A DNA stretch of 11,763 bases from Bog-756 sp050011635 (lineage in GTDB: Bacteria; Actinomycetota; Acidimicrobiia; Acidimicrobiales; RAAP-2): the NCBI GenBank assembly GCA_050011635.1, contig JBEKIU010000137.1:1-11763 (forward strand), read 5' to 3'. Numbering within the stretch: the first letter of the stretch is position 1; each line of letters starts with the position of its first letter. The translations under genes and the position numbers were made by a program. Of this stretch, positions 8,295-11,763 are shown piece after piece. A model generated the notes under the pieces. It saw only the letters and a program-made list of their open reading frames with translations. It was not told the DNA's origin and did not search any database.

Positions 8295-8517
8295 TGCTGG
8301 CCTGCTTCGAGTGCGCAGGAGGGGACTGAGTCCGCACCACAGCGTTTCGACGGCCGGGCGGGGGCTCTTGGAGCCGCAGCGTCCGGCGGATCGGATCGGG
8401 GGGATCTGAGTTCTGAGCCGATGTACTCGCGCGGTACCGGCAGGCTTGTCACGTTGGGGGGCAATCGTCACCTGACTTCGAAGAGCCATGGAGACATGGC
8501 AGAACAAGGAGCAATAC
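8295..8517 (+). promoter_or_regulatory. Long 5' leader of module 1, with GNRA hairpin and RBS
   Basis: About 223 nt lie between the predicted transcription start and the ATG. Contents: a short hairpin GGCTC/GAGCC near 8363-8375; a G-rich block ending GATCTGAG (8398-8410) that recurs in the other leaders; a block around GTTGGGGG (about 8453-8460), also recurrent; the hairpin GCCATG-GAGA-CATGGC (8485-8500); and AAGGAG (8506-8511), 6 bases before the start codon. No riboswitch class that I know is recognisable. With 8200-8294 this accounts for the whole ligA to module 1 gap; I see no protein-coding gene in it. Confidence 0.55.
8485..8500 (+). other. GNRA-tetraloop hairpin, module 1 (single copy)
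   Basis: GCCATG (8485-8490) and CATGGC (8495-8500) form a 6-bp stem closed by GAGA, which fits the GNRA tetraloop rule. In modules 2 and 3 the outermost pair is U-A; here both sides changed to give G-C, a compensatory change that keeps the stem. The ribosome binding site begins 5 bases downstream. Confidence 0.7.
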
Positions 8518-9153
8518 ATGATTCGCAAGTTGCTTGTGGTCGCTGCGGCGATCGCGATGCCCGTCAGCGTGGTCGCCGTCAGCGGCGGTCTGGCCGGTGC
8601 GTCGAACTCCCACGGGAGCCCTGCCACCGCCACCGTTGCCTGCAAGGGACTCAAGGGCACCCTCAAGTTCTCGCCGCATCTGATTTCGACAGGCGACGGA
8701 ACCACGGCCATCAAGACGGCAGTCTCGGCCACGCTGAGCAAGTGCACTGCCACCGGTGGAGTGACCGTTTCCGGCGGAGCGGTTTCCGGCACCCTCACGG
8801 GCGCCCCGGGCACGTCGGCCAAGCCCAGTGGTACTTGCGCGGGTCTGATCGGCTCCGCCACTGAGACCGGCACGTTGACCATCAAGTGGTCCCCGTCGTC
8901 CGTCCCCTCCTCGGTGCTCAAGGTCAAGAGCGACACCGGATCCGCAGCTGCCGGACACGGGGCCTTCACCATCCCGGGCAAAGCGAAGTCGACCGCTTCC
9001 GGCTCGTTCCTCGGCACCGACAAGGGCGCCAAGGACAAGTCGGTCGCAGAGACCAGCCTGACCATCGCCGCTATCAACACCGCATGCGCGAAGGGCATCA
9101 CCTCCCTCGCCATTCAGAACGAGTCGAGTGGCACCGCGGTGGCCCTCGGCTAG
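8518..9153 (+). CDS. Secreted four-cysteine protein, array copy 1
   Basis: A 211-aa protein of a family I do not recognise. The N-terminus is a Sec signal peptide: MIRK, then a hydrophobic core (5-22), with likely cleavage after GASN-preceding alanine (AGA|SN, about residue 28). The mature part is rich in Thr, Ser, Gly, Ala and Lys, has no second membrane segment, no cell-wall sorting motif and no lipobox, so it is probably released or loosely wall-bound. Cysteines C42, C76, C107 and C190 recur in all complete copies and probably form two disulfides; W124 is also invariant. Two halves look related: C-x-x-L-x-G ... GTLTG (42-95) and C-x-x-L-x-G ... GSFLG (107-166), suggesting a duplicated beta-rich unit. 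Start: ATG 8518 has AAGGAG 6 bases upstream. An in-frame ATG at 8488 is inside the hairpin and is rejected because the frame there is not kept in other copies. The gene ends in TAGTAG. Confidence 0.85.
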   Translation: MIRKLLVVAAAIAMPVSVVAVSGGLAGASNSHGSPATATVACKGLKGTLKFSPHLISTGDGTTAIKTAVSATLSKCTATGGVTVSGGAVSGTLTGAPGTSAKPSGTCAGLIGSATETGTLTIKWSPSSVPSSVLKVKSDTGSAAAGHGAFTIPGKAKSTASGSFLGTDKGAKDKSVAETSLTIAAINTACAKGITSLAIQNESSGTAVALG

Positions 9154-9170
9154 TAGCAGCGAAGGAACAC

Positions 9171-9229
9171 GCCCGAGCCATCGGGCACGCCGTACCGACG
9201 AGGACGGGGCTCCGGCCCCGTCCTCGTCG
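9171..9229 (+). terminator. Twin terminator hairpins, module 1
   Basis: Hairpin A: GCCCGA (9171-9176) pairs with TCGGGC (9181-9186) around GCCA. Hairpin B: a perfect 15-bp stem (9196-9210 with 9215-9229) closed by TCCG, forming C-UCCG-G, an UNCG-type extra-stable tetraloop. No T-tract follows; the next bases are CGTGTGC. The second stem is base-for-base the same in modules 1-3. Confidence 0.8.
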
Positions 9230-9271
9230 CGTGTGCACACGGCCGCGGAGAGTGGTGGCTGAAAACGATGG

Positions 9272-9300
9272 TTGCTACCCCTGCTCCGGCCATTTAGAGT
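9272..9300 (+). promoter_or_regulatory. Promoter of array module 2
   Basis: TTGCTA (9272-9277), 17 bases, TAGAGT (9295-9300). The surrounding AAAACGATGG just upstream and TTCAC just downstream are shared with module 3, which suggests that the whole promoter region was duplicated. Transcription would start near 9307, 42 bases beyond the end of the preceding -35 box region and well after the module 1 terminator. Confidence 0.7.
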
Positions 9301-9306
9301 TCACAC

Positions 9307-9560
9307 TGCAGGTGGCGAGCGTGTTCGAGTCCGGGGGGATCTGGCCTCGCATCACACCGCCCGGTTGTGGATCCTGACCCGTCGGGTCGGGTCCCCGGCC
9401 AAGGGGATTGAAAGGGGGAATCTGAGGTCTGAGCCTGAATGCTCTCGCCGTTGTGAGGGCATCGTGCGTTGGGGGACCCATGCCGCCTGACTCGGATCCA
9501 TGGAGACATGGGACAACATTTTCGGATCCATGGAGACATGGAAGAACGAAGGAGCGTTAC
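9307..9560 (+). promoter_or_regulatory. Long 5' leader of module 2
   Basis: About 254 nt from predicted start to ATG. The motif GGGGG(A)ATCTG occurs twice: near 9334-9342 (followed by GGCCTCGC) and near 9415-9425 (followed by AGGTCTGAGCC). A later block can fold as GGC (9458-9460) with GCC (9485-9487) and CGTG (9463-9466) with CATG (9479-9482), around a 12-base loop containing TTGGGGG. Two GNRA hairpins and AAGGAG (9549-9554, 6 bases from the ATG) end the leader. With the terminator and promoter this explains the 407-base gap between genes; no coding sequence seen. Confidence 0.55.
9491..9550 (+). repeat. 30-bp tandem duplication carrying GNRA hairpins, module 2
   Basis: Two 30-base units (9491-9520 and 9521-9550). 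Each contains TCCATG-GAGA-CATGG(A/G): hairpin 1 at 9497-9512, where the outer pair is a U-G wobble, and hairpin 2 at 9527-9542, with a full 6-bp stem. The second unit runs straight into the ribosome binding site. Modules 1 and 4 have a single hairpin. Confidence 0.85.
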
Positions 9561-10202
9561 ATGATTCGCAAGTTGCTTGTGGTCGCTGCGGCGATCGCGA
9601 TGCCCGTCAGTGTGTTTGCCGTCAGCGGCGGGATGGCCAGTGCGTCGAATCCCCACACCGCTGCCTCGGACACCATCAAATGTACGAAGTTGACGGGAAC
9701 GGTGAAGTTCTCACCGAAGCTCACCGATACGGGGTACACGTCCGGCGCCACGACCACGACGGTCAACGTCAAACTCAGCGGTTGCACGGCCGCGGGGTCC
9801 TTTAAGACCAAAGTGTCCGGGGGAACGGTGACCGGTACCATCAAGGGTGCTGCCGGCACCTCGTCGAGCCCGTCCGGCAAGTGCGCCGCTCTGACCGGGA
9901 GTAACACCGACGCCGGGAAGCTGACCACCAAGTGGACGGCGACACCAGCGGACGCCCCTTCGGTTCTGACCGTCAAGAGCGTCGCCGGTGGTACCAAGTC
10001 CAGCCACGGGACCTTCACCATCCCAGGTACTGCCAAGGGCACGGCCACCGGCTCGTTCCTGGGCAGCAACAAGGGCGCATCGGACAAGACGGTCGCCCAG
10101 ACCACCGAGACCCTCACTCAGATCCTGGCATCGTGCGCGACTGGTCTCAGCTCGCTCGCCATCGAGACTGAGCCAGGTGCCACCCCGGTGACTCTGGGCT
10201 AG
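9561..10202 (+). CDS. Secreted four-cysteine protein, array copy 2
   Basis: A 213-aa paralogue of copy 1, and by my hand alignment about 55% identical to copy 3. The signal peptide differs from copy 1 in only three of the first 29 residues (F19, M25, S27) and cleaves likely at ASA|SN. Cysteines are C41, C75, C108 and C192; W125 is kept. The best conserved mature segment is HGTFTIPGTAKGTATGSFLGSNKGASD (149-175, quoted in part: TFTIPG, GSFLGSNKGASD), while 176-190 is free to vary. Both the first half (C41 to TIKG, 95) and the second (C108 to GSFLG, 168) begin C-x-x-L-T-G and end in a Gly/Thr beta-turn pattern. The ATG at 9561 is fixed by AAGGAG 6 bases upstream. An in-frame extension through the hairpins reads SDPWRHG twice but has no ribosome binding site and is not in frame in copy 1, so I exclude it. 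Confidence 0.85.
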   Translation: MIRKLLVVAAAIAMPVSVFAVSGGMASASNPHTAASDTIKCTKLTGTVKFSPKLTDTGYTSGATTTTVNVKLSGCTAAGSFKTKVSGGTVTGTIKGAAGTSSSPSGKCAALTGSNTDAGKLTTKWTATPADAPSVLTVKSVAGGTKSSHGTFTIPGTAKGTATGSFLGSNKGASDKTVAQTTETLTQILASCATGLSSLAIETEPGATPVTLG

Positions 10203-10214
10203 CAACGCATCTTC

Positions 10215-10273
10215 GCCCGAGCCTTCGGGCACGCCGTACCGACGAGGACGGGGCTCCGGCCCCGTCCTCGTCG
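10215..10273 (+). terminator. Twin terminator hairpins, module 2
   Basis: Hairpin A: GCCCGA (10215-10220) with TCGGGC (10225-10230) around GCCT. Hairpin B: the same 15-bp stem as module 1 (10240-10254 with 10259-10273) around TCCG. Followed by CGTGTGC, with no T-tract. Confidence 0.8.
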
Positions 10274-10314
10274 CGTGTGCGTGCCGCTGCGGAGCGTGGT
10301 GGCCAAAACGATGG

Positions 10315-10343
10315 TTGCCACCCAAGCTCCGGCGTTTTAGAGT
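10315..10343 (+). promoter_or_regulatory. Promoter of array module 3
   Basis: TTGCCA (10315-10320), 17 bases, TAGAGT (10338-10343). The -10 box and flanks match module 2. Transcription would start near 10350. Confidence 0.7.
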
Positions 10344-10349
10344 TCACAG

Positions 10350-10604
10350 GGCAGGTGGCGAGCGTGTGCGGGTTCAGGGGGAATCTGGCCTCGCACCACA
10401 TCGCCTGGCTGTCGACCTGGCCCGTTCGGGTGGGCCTTCAGCCATGTGAGCGGAAAGGGGGAATCGGAGTTCTGACCTGATTGCTCTCGGCGTTGTGGAG
10501 GGCATCGTGCGTTGGGGGACCCACGTCGCCTGACTTCGGATCCATGGAGACATGGAAGAACCAATTCGGATCCATGGAGACATGGAAGAACGAAGGAGCG
10601 TTAC
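10350..10604 (+). promoter_or_regulatory. Long 5' leader of module 3
   Basis: About 255 nt, largely alignable with the module 2 leader. GGGGGAATCTG occurs near 10377-10387 (followed by GCCTCGC), and GGGGGAATCGG near 10457-10467. The stem-loop seen in module 2 is present with a stronger pair: GGC (10501-10503) with GCC (10528-10530), CGTG (10506-10509) with CACG (10522-10525), and a 12-base loop. Ends with two GNRA hairpins and AAGGAG (10593-10598), 6 bases from the ATG. No coding gene in the 402-base gap. Confidence 0.55.
10535..10594 (+). repeat. 30-bp tandem duplication carrying GNRA hairpins, module 3
   Basis: Units 10535-10564 and 10565-10594 differ at one base (AACCAA versus AACGAA at the end). 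Each has the full stem TCCATG-GAGA-CATGGA (10541-10556 and 10571-10586). The near identity of the two units suggests recent duplication or correction of one by the other. Confidence 0.88.
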
Positions 10605-11249
10605 ATGATTCGCAAGCTGCTTGTGGTCGCTGCGGCGATCGCGATGCCCGTCAGTATCGTCGCCGTCGGCGGCGGTATCGCCAGTGCGTCGAATCCACAC
10701 ACTGTTGGCACTGACACCATTGCCTGCAAGACCCTCACCGGTTCGCTGAGCTTCTCCCCGAAGATTGACGCCAAGGGCTACACCTCGGGCACCGTCAAGA
10801 CGAAGGTCGCGGCCACGGTGTCGGGGTGCACGGTGAAGGGCTCGACTGCAGACACGGTAAGCAAGGGAGTGGTGAGCGGTACCCTCACGGGCACTGCTGG
10901 TACGACGGCCAAGCCGGCGGGGCAGTGCACGGGCCTGGCCACCGGGGGCGTGGAGACGGGCACGCTGACCATCAAGTGGACTGCAAGTTCCACCACTGCC
11001 CCGTCGCTCCTCGGCGTCAAGAGCACCAAGGCCGGTAGCGTCGGAGGGCACGGGACCTTCACCATCCCAGGTACGACCAAGGGCACGGCTTCCGGGTCGT
11101 TCCTCGGCAGCAACAAGGGCGCGTCGGATACCTCGACCTCGGAAGCGTCGCTCGCGACGAGTTCACTGGGGGCGACCTGCCTGAAGTCGGGCCTGACGTC
11201 GCTGAAGATCCAGAGCATCTCCGGAAAGACAGCGGTGAGCCTCGGCTAA
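10605..11249 (+). CDS. Secreted four-cysteine protein, array copy 3
   Basis: A 214-aa paralogue with the same plan: signal peptide (MIRKLLVVAAAIAMPVSIVA then a Gly-rich end, likely cleavage ASA|SN near residue 28), cysteines C41, C75, C108 and C192, W125, and the conserved HGTFTIPG (149-156) and GSFLGSNKGASD (164-175). It ends in SLG, as copy 1 ends in ALG and copy 2 in TLG, so the C-terminal Leu-Gly is a family trait. The mature protein is Thr/Ser/Gly/Lys rich and lacks other membrane segments. No enzyme motif is seen; a structural, binding or surface role is possible but unproven. The ATG at 10605 has AAGGAG 6 bases upstream. It has its own promoter and terminator, so it is probably monocistronic. 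Confidence 0.85.
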   Translation: MIRKLLVVAAAIAMPVSIVAVGGGIASASNPHTVGTDTIACKTLTGSLSFSPKIDAKGYTSGTVKTKVAATVSGCTVKGSTADTVSKGVVSGTLTGTAGTTAKPAGQCTGLATGGVETGTLTIKWTASSTTAPSLLGVKSTKAGSVGGHGTFTIPGTTKGTASGSFLGSNKGASDTSTSEASLATSSLGATCLKSGLTSLKIQSISGKTAVSLG

Positions 11250-11262
11250 CCACCATCCACTA

Positions 11263-11320
11263 CCCGAGCGATCGGGAACGCCGTACCGACGAGGACGGGG
11301 CTCCGGCCCCGTCCTCGTCG
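11263..11320 (+). terminator. Twin terminator hairpins, module 3
   Basis: Hairpin A is shorter here: CCCGA (11263-11267) with TCGGG (11272-11276) around GCGA. Hairpin B is the same 15-bp stem (11287-11301 with 11306-11320) around TCCG. The following bases are CGCGTACG, so again no T-tract. Confidence 0.8.
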
Positions 11321-11414
11321 CGCGTACGTCCAGCCACTGGGTACGGATTCCTCATTCACGGCGCTGTTGGACGGAGATCGACGTCCTGTGCCTTGCGTTG
11401 AGTTTCGAGGATGG

Positions 11415-11443
11415 TTACTGTGCCCGGTGCCGGCCGATAGAGG
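11415..11443 (+). promoter_or_regulatory. Promoter of array module 4
   Basis: TTACTG (11415-11420), 17 bases, TAGAGG (11438-11443). It is the weakest match of the four, but spacing and the preceding GATGG agree with modules 2 and 3. Start near 11450. Confidence 0.55.
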
Positions 11444-11449
11444 GTACGG

Positions 11450-11649
11450 AGGGGGCTTCTCGGTTCGCACCGCAGCGTTCGAAGTGTTGATCCGAACCGC
11501 TCAGGCGGCAAAACGATCGACACGCTGGGGCACGGGCAATCTGAACACCGGGCCCGAGCGCTCTCGCCGTCTCACGGCATGTCACACCGGGCGGCATTCG
11601 TCACCCGAGTACGAATCCATGGGGACCTGGAAGAGCAAGGAGCATCACC
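11450..11649 (+). promoter_or_regulatory. Long 5' leader of module 4
   Basis: About 200 nt, the shortest and most diverged leader. The recurrent blocks are recognisable as GGGCAATCTGA (11534-11544) and GCGCTCTCGCCG (11558-11569). It carries one hairpin (11616-11631) and AAGGAG (11637-11642), 7 bases before the ATG. The inner fold found in leaders 2 and 3 is not evident. With the terminator and promoter, this accounts for the 400-base gap between genes. Confidence 0.5.
11616..11631 (+). other. GNRA-tetraloop hairpin, module 4 (single, imperfect)
   Basis: TCCATG (11616-11621), loop GGGA, CCTGGA (11626-11631). The loop changed from GAGA to GGGA but still fits GNRA. Five of six pairs form; one U-C mismatch sits next to the closing G-C pair. 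Confidence 0.55.
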
Positions 11650-11763
11650 ATGATCCGCAAGCTGCTTGTGGTCGCCGCGGCGATCGCACTGCCCGTCAGC
11701 CTTGTCGCCGTCAGCGGTGGCATCGCTGGTGCGTCGAACTCACACACTGCTGCTACCGACACG
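11650..11763 (+). CDS. Secreted four-cysteine protein, array copy 4 (3' end outside window)
   Basis: Only the first 38 codons are visible. They encode the same signal peptide with L14 and L18 variants, then ASNSHTAATDT, which matches the start of the mature part of copies 2 and 3. AAGGAG lies 7 bases before the ATG. Several synonymous changes relative to copies 1-3 (ATC, CTG, GCC, GCA) show that it is an older copy. Everything after the signal peptide, including the cysteines, lies outside the window. Confidence 0.8.
   Translation, partial: MIRKLLVVAAAIALPVSLVAVSGGIAGASNSHTAATDT

Larger units (their letters stand above)
8260..11763 (+). repeat. Head-to-tail array of ~1,044-bp promoter-leader-gene-terminator modules
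   Basis: Four modules follow each other in the same direction, with start codons at 8518, 9561, 10605 and 11650 (distances 1043, 1044, 1045). Each has its own promoter, long leader, GNRA hairpin, AAGGAG site and secreted-protein gene; the three complete ones end in twin hairpins. The fourth is cut by the window edge, so the array continues. Modules 2 and 3 are closest: their leaders are largely alignable and both carry the same 30-bp tandem duplication, so they are probably the latest duplication. Module 4 is the most diverged in the hairpin and start region. No transposase, recombinase or integron-type site is visible around the array, so unequal crossing-over is the simplest origin. Confidence 0.9.

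Noticed and set aside
8295..8517. Known riboswitch (cobalamin, c-di-AMP or glycine type) in the leaders
   Set aside because: I could not find the conserved core elements of these classes by eye; only the G-rich blocks are loosely similar. A covariance-model scan would settle it.
9494..9533. GGATCC and CCATGG restriction sites looking like vector polylinker contamination
   Set aside because: They are part of the hairpin stem and flank, recur in three modules with natural variation, and lie in native context.
9453..9560. In-frame N-terminal extension of copies 2 and 3 with repeated SDPWRHG
   Set aside because: The hairpin-to-ATG distance in module 1 differs by one base, which puts the region in another frame; signal peptides should begin at MIRK, directly after a strong RBS.
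9538..9563. Mini-ORF MEERRSVT whose TGA overlaps the ATG of copy 2 (also before copy 3), like a leader peptide
   Set aside because: In module 1 the frame runs on without that stop, and in module 4 the ATG is absent, so it is not conserved across the array.
9491..10594. CRISPR-like repeats (30 bp, palindromic)
   Set aside because: Only two directly adjoining units per site with no spacers; each lies immediately before an RBS.
8260..11763. Integron cassette array (genes each followed by an inverted repeat)
   Set aside because: All cassettes are paralogues with their own promoters, I see no GTTRRRY core sites, no integrase, and the palindromes are perfect terminator-like hairpins.

Overview
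The window is GC-rich bacterial DNA with every gene on the + strand. Frequent GTG/TTG starts, 4-base stop/start overlaps and the order cysteine desulfurase - mnmA - ligA point to a high-GC actinobacterium. A deep lineage such as Acidimicrobiia is my guess, not something the sequence proves.

Region 1 (1-3706) is metabolic. It holds the C-terminal part of an MFS exporter, an overlapping acyl-CoA synthetase-type adenylating enzyme, and an aldehyde dehydrogenase of the succinate-semialdehyde dehydrogenase type. The dehydrogenase has a -10-like hexamer just before its ATG, so it may also be transcribed as a leaderless mRNA.

Region 2 (3703-8199) is a tightly packed housekeeping run. A NifS/IscS-type cysteine desulfurase is followed 4 bases later by MnmA, the tRNA 2-thiouridylase that would use its sulfur. 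NAD-dependent DNA ligase LigA follows, starting at a TTG that overlaps the mnmA stop (TTGA). The starts at 873, 3703 and 6058 all overlap the preceding stop, which suggests translational coupling.

Region 3 (about 8260 to the window end) is the unusual part. It is a head-to-tail array of four modules, the last one cut by the window edge, with start codons at 8518, 9561, 10605 and 11650 (spacing 1043, 1044 and 1045 bp). Each module has (a) a sigma-70-like promoter with an exact 17-bp spacer, (b) an inferred 5' leader of about 200-255 nt, (c) one or two 6-bp hairpins with a GNRA tetraloop just upstream of a strong AAGGAG ribosome binding site, (d) a gene for a secreted protein of about 211-214 aa with four conserved cysteines and a near-invariant signal peptide, and (e) in the three complete modules, twin terminator hairpins, the second with an identical 15-bp stem closed by a cUCCGg (UNCG) loop. 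The hairpin shows a compensatory U-A to G-C change between modules, which argues that it works as RNA. I do not recognise the protein family. The array looks like an expanded family of separately transcribed, probably abundant exported proteins with a shared leader-RNA design.
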